A model generated the notes under the pieces. That model was not told the DNA's origin. It worked only from the letters and a program-made list of their open reading frames with translations, and searched no databases. DNA of 64,000 nt from an uncultured Polaribacter sp. (lineage in GTDB: Bacteria > Bacteroidota > Bacteroidia > Flavobacteriales > Flavobacteriaceae). The translations under genes and the position numbers were made by a program. The DNA is taken from assembly GCA_943788865.1 (NCBI GenBank), contig CALSRX010000002.1, positions 62,001 through 126,000 of the forward strand. The letters are read 5' to 3'. Shown here piece after piece: positions 25,829-34,369 of this stretch (position 1 is the first letter of the stretch; the number at the start of each line of letters is the position of its first letter).

Positions 25829-26749
25829 TTATTCTTTCTTAACCGCTAATTTTTCTAATAATAAAATCAATCCAAAACCTACAACTGCTAAGACAATTGC
25901 TAACAACAATTGATTGTTTTCAAAAGAAAATGGAGAAATGCTTTGTTGATTCAATGGTACTTTTACGCCCTGGGAATTGGTTCTCCATGTCAATGTTTCT
26001 TTCCATGGCCAAATTTTATTTAATGAACCAATTATAAACCCAGTTAACACTGCTAATGTGTAGTTTTTGAAATTTGTAAAGAGCCATTTTAAAATTCTAG
26101 AAAAAGTTAACAATCCAACCATTGCTCCGCCCCCCACAATTGCAATTGTTGTAAAATCTCTATTATTTACTGCAGCCAATACTGGTTTGTAAGCACCTAG
26201 CAACACTAAAATAAATGCTCCGGAAATTCCGGGTAAAATCATTGCACAAATTGCCAAAGCTGCTGCTAAAAACAAAAACAACGAAGATGAGTTTTCTGTA
26301 ACTAACGGATTCAATGTTGTAATATAATAAGCTAAAATAGCCCCTAGAACTAGAAGAACAAAAGTGAAAAGATTCCATTTTTCAATTTGTTTTGCAATGT
26401 AAATGATACTTGCTAAAACCAAACCAAAAAAGAACGACCATATTAAAATTGGCTCGTTTTCCAACATCCACTTGATGGCTTTTGCTAAAGAAACAATACT
26501 TACAAAAATTCCTATAAATAAAGACACTAAAAAAGAGCCATTCATTTGATTCCAAGCTGCTTTTACACCTTGTTCTTTTAAGGTTTTAAGCAACTTGAAA
26601 TTGACATTACTAATAGAAGTTAACAACTCTTCATAAATACCAGATATAAAAGCAATTGTTCCTCCAGAAACACCAGGCACAACATCAGCTGCTCCCATGG
26701 CCATTCCTTTTAAACCGATTACCACAAAGTCTTTAATTGTTCTACTCAT
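25829..26749 (-). CDS. DUF368 family membrane protein (PopT-type polyprenyl-phosphate translocase), copy 1
   Basis: This 306-residue protein is a close structural twin of the next gene: GMAMGAADVVPGVSGGTIAF near the start, CAMILPGISGAFILVLLGAY in the middle and SLNKIWPWKETLTW late, with about nine membrane helices. It is first in a three-gene set with the second DUF368 gene and aroE. By family knowledge it would return polyprenyl phosphate for peptidoglycan and lipopolysaccharide synthesis. Two diverged copies might differ in lipid carrier or conditions of use, which is an inference. Confidence 0.85.
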   Translation of the reverse strand: MSRTIKDFVVIGLKGMAMGAADVVPGVSGGTIAFISGIYEELLTSISNVNFKLLKTLKEQGVKAAWNQMNGSFLVSLFIGIFVSIVSLAKAIKWMLENEPILIWSFFFGLVLASIIYIAKQIEKWNLFTFVLLVLGAILAYYITTLNPLVTENSSSLFLFLAAALAICAMILPGISGAFILVLLGAYKPVLAAVNNRDFTTIAIVGGGAMVGLLTFSRILKWLFTNFKNYTLAVLTGFIIGSLNKIWPWKETLTWRTNSQGVKVPLNQQSISPFSFENNQLLLAIVLAVVGFGLILLLEKLAVKKE

Positions 26750-26880
26750 TAATTTGGTTTGTTTTAGTAAAACGAAGATACAGGAAATTGTGAAAATAGC
26801 GATATTGTATATTTATTTAGTTTGACACTAAAGATTTAAAACTCTAACTTAGCCATATCATTCTTAAAAAATTAGAAATT

Positions 26881-28419
26881 ATGTATAGAAAATTAGGGCT
26901 TTATTCATTTTTGATGATGTTTTTAATTGGTTGTAACAGTCAGAAAACGACTCCAATAAATATTTCTGAACTTACCATTACACAAATACATGATGCTTTT
27001 AAAAACGGGAATTATACAAGCGAAGTATTGGTTAAAGAATACATTAAAAGAATTAAAGAATACGATTCTGAAATCAATTCAATATCCATAATCAATCCAA
27101 ATGCAATTACTATCGCAAAGAAATTGGATGAAGAATTTCTAAAAACGGATAAACTAAGACCGCTTCATGGAATTCCGATTATTATAAAAGACAACATCAA
27201 TACCAAAAACCTTCCAACAACTGGTGGAGCTTTGGCTTTGAAAGATTTCATTCCGGAAGAGAATGCATTTGTTATTGATAAACTGGTTGATGCAGGTGCA
27301 ATTATCATTGCAAAATCGAATATGGCAGAATGGGCTTTTTCTGCAATGTATACAGAAAGCTCAACAAAAGGAACCACTCGAAATCCGTATAATTTAGATT
27401 ATGTTCCTGCGGGTTCTAGTGGCGGAACCGGAGCTGCAGTTGCTTCAAACTTTGGGACTATTGGATTAGGAACAGACACAGGAAATTCTATTCGTGGGCC
27501 ATCTTCTCATAATTCACTTGTTGGATTTAGAACTACGTTAGGACTCATCAGTAGAGAGGGAATTATTCCATTGTTTTTAAGAAATGATGTTGTTGGGCCT
27601 ATGGGAAGAACTGTTGAAGATGCAACTCGCATTTTAGAAGTGATGACAGGAGTTGACCCAAAAGATGAAATAACATCCTATTCGGAAGGAAAAACGTTTA
27701 AAAACTACGCACAGTTTCTAGATAAAAACGGATTAAAAGGTGCAAGAATCGGGGTATTAAGAGAGTTAAGTGAAGACAAGGTAGATCTAGAAATTAAAAC
27801 TTTGTTTGAAAAAGGAATTGTAGATTTAGATTCTTTAGGCGCAATAATTATTGACCCATTTGTTGTACCAAATTTTGCTGAACTACGACAAAATCAATGG
27901 TGCTCTGAATTTAAAAAAGATGTAGAAGCATATTTAGCAACTTATGTAAAAAATGACACCATAAAAACCATTGAAGATATTATTCGAATTGGAAGCACCT
28001 CAGAATACGCCCGCAACAACCTGCTTTCTGCAAGCAAAAAATTTACACGTTGGGGAGATGCCGAAGAAAAATGCTTCGATGCATATAAAGACCCAAGAAG
28101 AATTGCTTTTCGGGAAGCAATTGAAAAAGCAATGGATTCATTAAAATTGGATGCCATTATTTATCCTACCTGGAATAACAAACCTGCAAGAATCGATTTC
28201 TTTGAAAAGGAATATTTGGGAGATAACAATCAAATTATAGCTCCACATACAGGGCAACCTGCTTTTACAGTTCCAATGGGGTTTACCAAAGGTAATTTAC
28301 CAGCGGGAATTCAATTTTTGGGCAGAATGTATGCAGAACCTACTTTAATAAAACTTGTGTACTCTTACGAACAAGGTACATTACATCGAAAAGAACCAAA
28401 ATTAAAAGCAACTAAATAA
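26881..28419 (+). CDS. Amidase-signature family lipoprotein
   Basis: This 512-residue protein has a lipoprotein signal with lipobox cysteine at residue 18 (MMFLIGCNSQ), so it is exported and lipid-anchored. The amidase signature triad is present: the lysine at about residue 103 in PIIIKDNINTK, and the serines in GSSGGTGAAVASNFGTIGLG followed by TDTGNSIRGPSSHNSLVGF. Secreted amidases of this type hydrolyse amide bonds of unknown substrates, and in Bacteroidota they are often called only amidase. The C-terminal PAFTVPMGFTKGNLPAGIQF is also typical. It stands alone on the plus strand, 131 bases from the divergent DUF368 gene. Confidence 0.92.
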   Translation: MYRKLGLYSFLMMFLIGCNSQKTTPINISELTITQIHDAFKNGNYTSEVLVKEYIKRIKEYDSEINSISIINPNAITIAKKLDEEFLKTDKLRPLHGIPIIIKDNINTKNLPTTGGALALKDFIPEENAFVIDKLVDAGAIIIAKSNMAEWAFSAMYTESSTKGTTRNPYNLDYVPAGSSGGTGAAVASNFGTIGLGTDTGNSIRGPSSHNSLVGFRTTLGLISREGIIPLFLRNDVVGPMGRTVEDATRILEVMTGVDPKDEITSYSEGKTFKNYAQFLDKNGLKGARIGVLRELSEDKVDLEIKTLFEKGIVDLDSLGAIIIDPFVVPNFAELRQNQWCSEFKKDVEAYLATYVKNDTIKTIEDIIRIGSTSEYARNNLLSASKKFTRWGDAEEKCFDAYKDPRRIAFREAIEKAMDSLKLDAIIYPTWNNKPARIDFFEKEYLGDNNQIIAPHTGQPAFTVPMGFTKGNLPAGIQFLGRMYAEPTLIKLVYSYEQGTLHRKEPKLKATK

Positions 28420-28420
28420 T

Positions 28421-28428
28421 TATCTTTG
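28421..28428 (+). promoter_or_regulatory. Predicted -7 promoter box before the MBL-fold lipoprotein gene
   Basis: TATCTTTG matches TAnnTTTG and ends 32 bases before the ATG at 28461. No TTG lies at the right distance upstream, so support is moderate. Confidence 0.4.
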
Positions 28429-28460
28429 TTTTGAATTAAAAAAATTTATAAACGTATCGT

Positions 28461-29222
28461 ATGAAAAAAATCATCCTATTAGCACTAATCACAATTGTTT
28501 CAATCAGTTGTAAATCAAAAGAAGAAAAAGCAACAACAGCCCAAAAAAAAAGAGGCTCAATTAGTCATTACTCCCATTGAACACGGAACAGCTGCATTTA
28601 CCTTTGGTGATCTAACGGTGTATGTTGACCCAACTGGAAGCGCGGAAGCATTTGCAAATTTCTCTGCACCAAACTATGTTTTTATTACAGACATTCACGG
28701 AGATCATTTAAGTGTAAAAACGTTGGAATCTTTGGATTTATCAAAAACGACCATTGTTGCGCCAAAAGCTGTTGCCGATAAATTGCCAGAAGGAATTTCT
28801 AAAGAAATTATCATTATGAACAATGGAGAAGAAAAAACGTTTGGTGTTTTAAAAGCTGAAGCAATACCAATGTATAACCTTAGAGAAGAAGCGCTAAAGT
28901 TTCATAGCAAAGGAAGAGGAAATGGGTATGTTTTCACATTGGGTAATCAAAGAATTTATTTTTCTGGAGACACAGAAGACATTCCTGAAATGCGTACACT
29001 AAAAAACATTGACAAAGCTTTTGTGTGTATGAATTTACCTTACACCATGACGATTGAAAGTGCTGCTGATGCAGTTTTAGAATTTAAACCGTAGAGGTAT
29101 ACCCATATCATTATAGAGGCACTGGAGGCTTGAGTGATGTTGCAAAATTTAAAAGTTTGGTCAACTCAGGAAACAGCGACATTAAAGTTGTTCAATTAAA
29201 TTGGTATCCTAATCAAAAATAA
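28461..29222 (+). pseudogene. MBL-fold metallohydrolase lipoprotein, broken by two frameshifts
   Basis: The gene starts MKKIILLALITIVSISCKSK, a lipoprotein signal. At the nine-A run near 28542-28550 the frame must shift by one base to reach the domain (VITPIEHGTAAFTFGDL, FITDIHGDHLSVKTLE with the HxxxDH-like metal motif, RIYFSGDTED). That frame stops at 29092, and the domain resumes in the original frame from 29091 (VYPYHYRGTGGLSDVAKF) to a TAA at 29220. One surplus A and one missing base near 29089 would restore 253 residues. The fold matches UlaG-like metallo-beta-lactamase proteins. The shifts are either real decay or assembly errors. It has no tie to the glucan locus that faces it. Confidence 0.8.
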
Positions 29223-29253
29223 AAAAAGCCCATCCTAGGATGGGCTTTTTTTT
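29221..29253. terminator. Bidirectional intrinsic terminator at the end of the glucan locus
   Basis: A perfect palindrome GCCCATCCTAGGATGGGC (29228-29245) is flanked by seven A's on the left and eight T's on the right. It ends the MBL gene on the plus strand and the glucan-utilisation operon on the minus strand. Confidence 0.9.
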
Positions 29254-29288
29254 ATCAATACATTTACTTATAATAAGTATTTTAAAAT

Positions 29289-30176
29289 TTAATACTTAAG
29301 ATTCTCGTTTTTATCCCAAAGCCCCCAATAAGCTCCAACATCTCCTTCAGATCCTACTTTCCAAGATTCATCAAAAGATGAAAAATAGAAAATATCTATA
29401 GCCTCTTCTTTAGACCATTTTTGAGTATTTATAAAATATTTTATAGCATTTTCTTCAGAAGGATAAGCACCTTCTAAATTTGTACCCTCACTTGGCCATC
29501 CTGTTTCTGTAATTATAACTTTTTTTCCATTCCCTGCTTTAAGAGCTCTATTATACATGTCTTTCATATACAACAAAGAGTAATCTTGATCACAACCTTC
29601 CCAAAATGAGTAGCAATTTGCAAGAATAACATCACAGGCATCTGTAATTGCTGGTCTTTCTGTAAATTCGTAATACGCATCTACATAACCTACTGGAACG
29701 GTATCAGGTATTTTCTTTTTAGCATCATAAATATACTCTAAAAGTTCTTCTTCAGTCAGATCTCCACGGTACATTACTTCATTTCCTACTGCTGCAACAT
29801 CTACATATCCTTGTTTTGCAAGTTCTATTAAATTATTAATTTCTTTTTTATTAATTTCATAATCATCTCCTAACCAAGCACCTACAAGAGTTTTCATTCC
29901 CATTTCTTTTGCTATTTTAGGAATCATTTCATTACCCTCTGTACATGAAAAAGAACGAATCCATTTCGTATATGGTTTCATGATTTCTAATCTTCTTCTA
30001 ATCTGTTCTTCATTAAGTTCATCTCCAGGTTGTTGATTTTCTACATACGGACTAGAACATAAACCATGCATTCCAGACTCTAAAACCTCTTTAAACAATA
30101 ATTTAAGCTCTTTTATAGACTTGCCATTCAAATCTATATTTGCTAATGTTAAAAATTTTTCATTTCTTCTAGACAT
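29289..30176 (-). CDS. GH17 family beta-1,3-glucanase, cytoplasmic
   Basis: From the ATG at 30176 (MSRRNEKFLTLANIDLNG) this is a 295-residue GH17 catalytic domain with no signal peptide. The proton-donor glutamate is residue 133 in VAAVGNEVMYRG and the nucleophile is residue 224 in VIITETGWPSEG, both in the usual clan GH-A places. YFSSFDESWKVG near the end is typical of GH17. The frame stays open to 30260, but that extension lies inside the transporter gene. Sitting directly behind a transporter gene and lacking a signal, it should cut or transfer imported beta-1,3-oligoglucosides in the cytoplasm. It is last in the operon, before a strong terminator. Confidence 0.88.
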   Translation of the reverse strand: MSRRNEKFLTLANIDLNGKSIKELKLLFKEVLESGMHGLCSSPYVENQQPGDELNEEQIRRRLEIMKPYTKWIRSFSCTEGNEMIPKIAKEMGMKTLVGAWLGDDYEINKKEINNLIELAKQGYVDVAAVGNEVMYRGDLTEEELLEYIYDAKKKIPDTVPVGYVDAYYEFTERPAITDACDVILANCYSFWEGCDQDYSLLYMKDMYNRALKAGNGKKVIITETGWPSEGTNLEGAYPSEENAIKYFINTQKWSKEEAIDIFYFSSFDESWKVGSEGDVGAYWGLWDKNENLKY

Positions 30177-30201
30177 AATTAAAAATGCTTGTATTTTTTT
30201 A

Positions 30202-31842
30202 TTATAATTTTCCTCTTCTATTTTCAAGAGTCTCTTTAATGCTTCTAGCTCTTTTTTCATCCAAGCTATATTTCCACATCACCCATATTGCTATTAATGC
30301 TGTCAAAGCTGGTATAACAATATCCGCTATCCTTAAATTTTTCATAGTTTCTGCTGATTGAGAAACAGCTCCTTCATCAAAACCAACTAAAGTCAATATT
30401 GCTCCACTTAATACCAATGCTATTGCTTGCCCTAGTTTAACCATCCACCAATAAATCGCACCAAAAGTTCCTTCTTTACGTGGCATTCCATTTTCTAATT
30501 CATCCAAGTCACACACATCTGCAGTCATACTCATCATAAGAGTAAATAATCCACCCAATCCAAATGCCATAAAAGGAATTGGTAAAAACATCAACCAAGG
30601 TCCTCCTTGACTAAGATCCATACTAAACCAAGACATACCAATACTATCTAAAAATGGATTTATTGCATCAAAAATTGAAGCTACAACGTTGTTTAATCCT
30701 TTACCAATACTTGATTGATTAAATTGAGCGTTTAATGAATTATCAAAGCCCCACCATTTTAGGCAGTAACCGATAATTGAAATAACAGTGGTAATGATAA
30801 AAGCTTTTCGTTTTCCTTTTTTATTCGCAATACGTGAAACAATTGGAATAACCATAAAAGCTGTAACAACAGCAGTCATAGAAGCAAACCAAGCAGGCCA
30901 TGTTGAAGCTTGACCATAGTCTCCGTTATAGATATAGAAAACAATGATAAAAAAACTAAATGAAGCTACCATTTGAAATCCATTAAAGACTAAAAATGTA
31001 GCCCCGCATAATTTCATAAAAGGTTTGTTTTTAGAAACTTGTTTTATTCCTTTAAACAATTCTTTGAAACTCGATGAAAGTGTTTTAACACTTATTTCTT
31101 TTCTGTTTTCCATTTTTCCTGCATCTATTCCTCTACAAAATAAAGCTGGTAAAACTCCAAGTATGATACATCCTATTCCTACAATAAGCGAAAGATTTCG
31201 TACACCTGTAGCTTGTAATTTCTCATTTGTTATTTTTAAAAGCTCATCTCCTTGAAGCCCCATTTCTCCTATAAGTCTTAAAGTTTCATCACTTAATGGA
31301 AATACCGTTGGATCTGCAATAACAACCCAAAACCAAGGCACCAACATCCAAGCTACTTGTCCGACTGTATTAGCAAATGCCATCAATCGTGTTCTTTCAT
31401 TATAATCAGATGTCATTTCATATCCTAAACCAACTAAAGGGGTTGCAAACATTGTATTTCCAACAAGAAACAACAATGACATCATTAAAAAATACCAAAA
31501 ATTAAACATCACAGAATTGTCTTCACTCATTTGAAATAAGAGCGCAAATAAAACACCACTTAAAACAGCTCCAACTAAAATATAGGGTCTTCTTCTACCC
31601 CATTTCGATTTTGTGTTGTCAGATATAAATCCCATAATAGGGTCTGTTAAAGCATCAAATATTCTTGGTAAACCTCCTAATAAACCCGCTAAAAAAGGAT
31701 CCATTCCGTAGGCTGTTACAAGAAAGAACATGAATACTGCTAGTGCTCCAGGTAGTAAATTAAGTACTAAATGTCCTGAACCAAATGCTGTCTTCTGAAT
31801 GAAAGGAACTTTATCACTTGACAATGTTTTAAAATTTGACAT
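30202..31842 (-). CDS. GPH-family MFS-type sugar:cation symporter
   Basis: This 546-residue membrane protein has about 12 helices. It resembles the glycoside-pentoside-hexuronide symporters by the FDALTDPIMGFISDNTKSKWG motif after helix 2 (D-x-x-x-D-P-x-x-G), RRRPYILVGAVLSG and a KEGTFGAIYWWMVKLGQAIA segment in the second half. It is longer than a typical GPH protein (about 450-500), with an extra loop between helices 9 and 10. It is embedded between the GH30 and GH17 genes, 3 bases from the former. It probably carries beta-glucan di- or oligosaccharides from periplasm to cytoplasm. Confidence 0.88.
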   Translation of the reverse strand: MSNFKTLSSDKVPFIQKTAFGSGHLVLNLLPGALAVFMFFLVTAYGMDPFLAGLLGGLPRIFDALTDPIMGFISDNTKSKWGRRRPYILVGAVLSGVLFALLFQMSEDNSVMFNFWYFLMMSLLFLVGNTMFATPLVGLGYEMTSDYNERTRLMAFANTVGQVAWMLVPWFWVVIADPTVFPLSDETLRLIGEMGLQGDELLKITNEKLQATGVRNLSLIVGIGCIILGVLPALFCRGIDAGKMENRKEISVKTLSSSFKELFKGIKQVSKNKPFMKLCGATFLVFNGFQMVASFSFFIIVFYIYNGDYGQASTWPAWFASMTAVVTAFMVIPIVSRIANKKGKRKAFIITTVISIIGYCLKWWGFDNSLNAQFNQSSIGKGLNNVVASIFDAINPFLDSIGMSWFSMDLSQGGPWLMFLPIPFMAFGLGGLFTLMMSMTADVCDLDELENGMPRKEGTFGAIYWWMVKLGQAIALVLSGAILTLVGFDEGAVSQSAETMKNLRIADIVIPALTALIAIWVMWKYSLDEKRARSIKETLENRRGKL

Positions 31843-31845
31843 ATT

Positions 31846-33336
31846 TTATTTTTTTGTTGCTATAACGATAGTCTGAATAGCTTGCGAGTTAATTTTTATG
31901 TTTACTTTACGGGTATCCAGTTGTAATGAAAAATCTTTTGTTTCTTCACCTTGATTAAAAACAACTACTGCAATTGTTCCATCTGGATTTCTTGCAGAAG
32001 TAACCATCAATTCTTTATCCGTGTTTGTAAAACCAATCCGTTTTGCATTAGGTCTTATAAACTTGCTAAAATGTGATAGTGTATAATAGATTGGTGTAAA
32101 ATACACTTCATCGGTTTCTGGTTTTACGATTACTGGAGCTACACACCAGTTTTTAAACCAATTTGGGCCACCTTGAGTATCTAAAACCATATTCCAATCT
32201 ACCCAACCATCTACCCAATTATTTAAACACCCTATAATATCTCTAGCATATCTATTTACTGGAGCATATTTTGGATGCCAACTTTTTTGTTCTTCTGGAG
32301 CCCAATCCCAACCCCAATCTGTAGCTTCTTTTTTCCAATACCATGCATCATCTTGCCATCTTGGAACTTCAGAATCTACACAAGCTTCGGTCTGTATTAA
32401 ATATTTCTTAGGGGCTTTATCATGTGCATATTGTAATGCTTCTGGAAAAACTTTAAATGTACTTTCGTACCAATGAATTGCTGTTCCAGAATAATATTTA
32501 GAAGAAGCCTCATCTTTATACATGACGTCTACCCATTCTTTTAATCCTTCTCTATTTTGATCATATCCAAGTATTTTAATATCAGATTTTCCATTTGCTT
32601 CAAGTTTTGGACCTAGATGATTCTGAACGAAATTGGTCATTTCTTGAGGTGAAAAATGCATACTCTCCCAATTGTTTCCATTCCCATGAGGTTCATTTAC
32701 TACTGTAATTCCCCAAATATTAATTCCTTCTGCTTTATAGGCATCTAAATATTTTGAAAAGAACAAAGCATAACTGTCATTGTATTTTGGCAATAGTTTT
32801 CCTCCAACATATTGTTTATTATCTTTCATCCAAGGTGGAGCCGTCCATGGTGATGCAATAATGTTAAATCCGTCTTTGGATATTTTCATTGCATCTTTTA
32901 TCATCGGAATTAAATCATCTTTATCTTCTTGAATACTAAAATGTTTAAGCTCTAAGTCATCTGCAACAGGGGCATACGTATAATTATTTAAAGAAAAATC
33001 ACATGAGCTAATATGTGTTCTTGTTAATGAGTAATTTGCTCCTTTTTCTCCAAAATATGCTTCTAAAACCATATTACGGTTTTCTGTACTTAACTTGTTT
33101 AATAAGTATGCTGAAGATTCTGTAAAAGAACCTCCAAAGCCTGTAATTGTTTGATATTCTTCATTTGGTATAATTGTAATTACAGTTTCAGGTGATTCTG
33201 AATTATAGTTTGTTAACTTAGTTAACTTATTACCACTTGCAGAAGTTTCAAACACATCTACATTTAATTTTCCATCAGTGTTACAAGCACTCATTATTAT
33301 TAATATTATTAGTATAAAACTGTTTTTTTTTACCAT
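31846..33336 (-). CDS. GH30 family glycoside hydrolase lipoprotein (probable beta-1,6-glucanase)
   Basis: This 496-residue protein has a lipobox cysteine at residue 18 (LIIMSACNTDG). GH30 features include TGFGGSFTESSAYLL near residue 65, the acid/base glutamate at 215 in TVVNEPHGNG and the nucleophile glutamate at 317 in LIQTEACVDSE, followed by a C-terminal beta domain. In laminarin loci GH30 enzymes remove beta-1,6 side branches, which fits here. Family knowledge also allows beta-glucosidase or glucosylceramidase activity. It is 8 bases behind the GH-A lipoprotein gene and 3 bases before the transporter gene. Confidence 0.9.
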   Translation of the reverse strand: MVKKNSFILIILIIMSACNTDGKLNVDVFETSASGNKLTKLTNYNSESPETVITIIPNEEYQTITGFGGSFTESSAYLLNKLSTENRNMVLEAYFGEKGANYSLTRTHISSCDFSLNNYTYAPVADDLELKHFSIQEDKDDLIPMIKDAMKISKDGFNIIASPWTAPPWMKDNKQYVGGKLLPKYNDSYALFFSKYLDAYKAEGINIWGITVVNEPHGNGNNWESMHFSPQEMTNFVQNHLGPKLEANGKSDIKILGYDQNREGLKEWVDVMYKDEASSKYYSGTAIHWYESTFKVFPEALQYAHDKAPKKYLIQTEACVDSEVPRWQDDAWYWKKEATDWGWDWAPEEQKSWHPKYAPVNRYARDIIGCLNNWVDGWVDWNMVLDTQGGPNWFKNWCVAPVIVKPETDEVYFTPIYYTLSHFSKFIRPNAKRIGFTNTDKELMVTSARNPDGTIAVVVFNQGEETKDFSLQLDTRKVNIKINSQAIQTIVIATKK

Positions 33337-33344
33337 AAGAAAGA

Positions 33345-34358
33345 TTATTTTTTAGCCTTATTATAAGCCTTCTTTACCACATCAAACGTTTGTTTTTTAT
33401 TTCTATCAATATCTACAATCCCCCAATATTCTTCATTTGGAGAACCATCATAAGGAACACCACTACTATTTGGTGCCCACCCTCCAGGGTCTTGCTTATC
33501 GTAACTTCCTGCTTTCCACCATCCATCTGTAAAAGAGAATAATGTAACCCCAGAACCAATATGATTGTTTTTAAAGACGTTCTTTAAAATAGTTGCATTG
33601 GCATCGGCTTGAGCTTTTTGATTTTCTCCTTTTTCATATCCAGCTTTTGAAATGGTCATATAACTATCTCCACCCGCTTCAGACAAATACATAGGTTTAT
33701 CGCTTATTGCTTCCCATTCTTTATAGATACTACCAGGATTGTCCCAACGATATACATTCAGACCCCAAACATCAATATTCGGTGAAAGTTTTAATGCTAA
33801 TGAATCGGGTAAATCTCCATGTGCAGTTGTTACTGGATGGTTTGGGTCTTTTTGATGAATTAATGCAGCTGCGTTATTTAAAGCATTGTACCAATTCTTT
33901 ATATCTCCATCAAACCATTCTGGATGATAATTGTATTCGTTTCCAAGCTCCCAAAGTAAAATTGCTTTATGGTTTTTATATTTATCTACATAGTTTATAA
34001 ATGAGCCAGAAGCTATATCATAAAAACCATTTTGATCATAACCAAAACCAATAATTACTTTAATATTTGCGTCCGCTAATTGATCTAACACGTTTATATA
34101 GTCTATTGGAGCATACACTCTAATGGTGTTTATCCCTGCTTCTTTCATTAAAAGAATGTCTTCCTTTAAACTGCTAAAATCTCTTTTATTTGGACTTCCT
34201 TTTGGAACCGGATGATAACAAATTCCTTTAATTAAGTATGGTGTATTATTTACTAAGATTTGTCGTTTAAAAACCTTTACTATATGTTCTTCTTTTGTAT
34301 TACAGCTATATGTTGCTAATACAAAAAGGGTGAAAATAAATATGTTTTTAAGTTTCAT
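33345..34358 (-). CDS. Clan GH-A glycoside hydrolase lipoprotein (GH2/GH5-like TIM barrel)
   Basis: This 337-residue protein has a lipoprotein signal (LATYSCNTKEE, Cys19). The barrel begins RQILVNNTPYLIKGICYHP, resembling the start of GH2 barrel domains, and has the acid/base glutamate at 141 in LLWELGNEYNYHPEW and a probable nucleophile at 227 in MYLSEAGGDSYM. There are no sandwich domains of a full GH2. I cannot name the CAZy family surely, and GH2, GH5 or a GH72/GH17-like relative are possible. Within the beta-glucan locus it most likely works on laminarin-derived oligosaccharides in the periplasm or at the surface. Confidence 0.75.
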   Translation of the reverse strand: MKLKNIFIFTLFVLATYSCNTKEEHIVKVFKRQILVNNTPYLIKGICYHPVPKGSPNKRDFSSLKEDILLMKEAGINTIRVYAPIDYINVLDQLADANIKVIIGFGYDQNGFYDIASGSFINYVDKYKNHKAILLWELGNEYNYHPEWFDGDIKNWYNALNNAAALIHQKDPNHPVTTAHGDLPDSLALKLSPNIDVWGLNVYRWDNPGSIYKEWEAISDKPMYLSEAGGDSYMTISKAGYEKGENQKAQADANATILKNVFKNNHIGSGVTLFSFTDGWWKAGSYDKQDPGGWAPNSSGVPYDGSPNEEYWGIVDIDRNKKQTFDVVKKAYNKAKK

Positions 34359-34369
34359 TATGTTTCTTT

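Noticed and set aside
30177..30260. 28-codon extension of the cytoplasmic GH17
   Set aside because: It overlaps the end of the transporter gene, and the catalytic domain begins right at the ATG at 30176.
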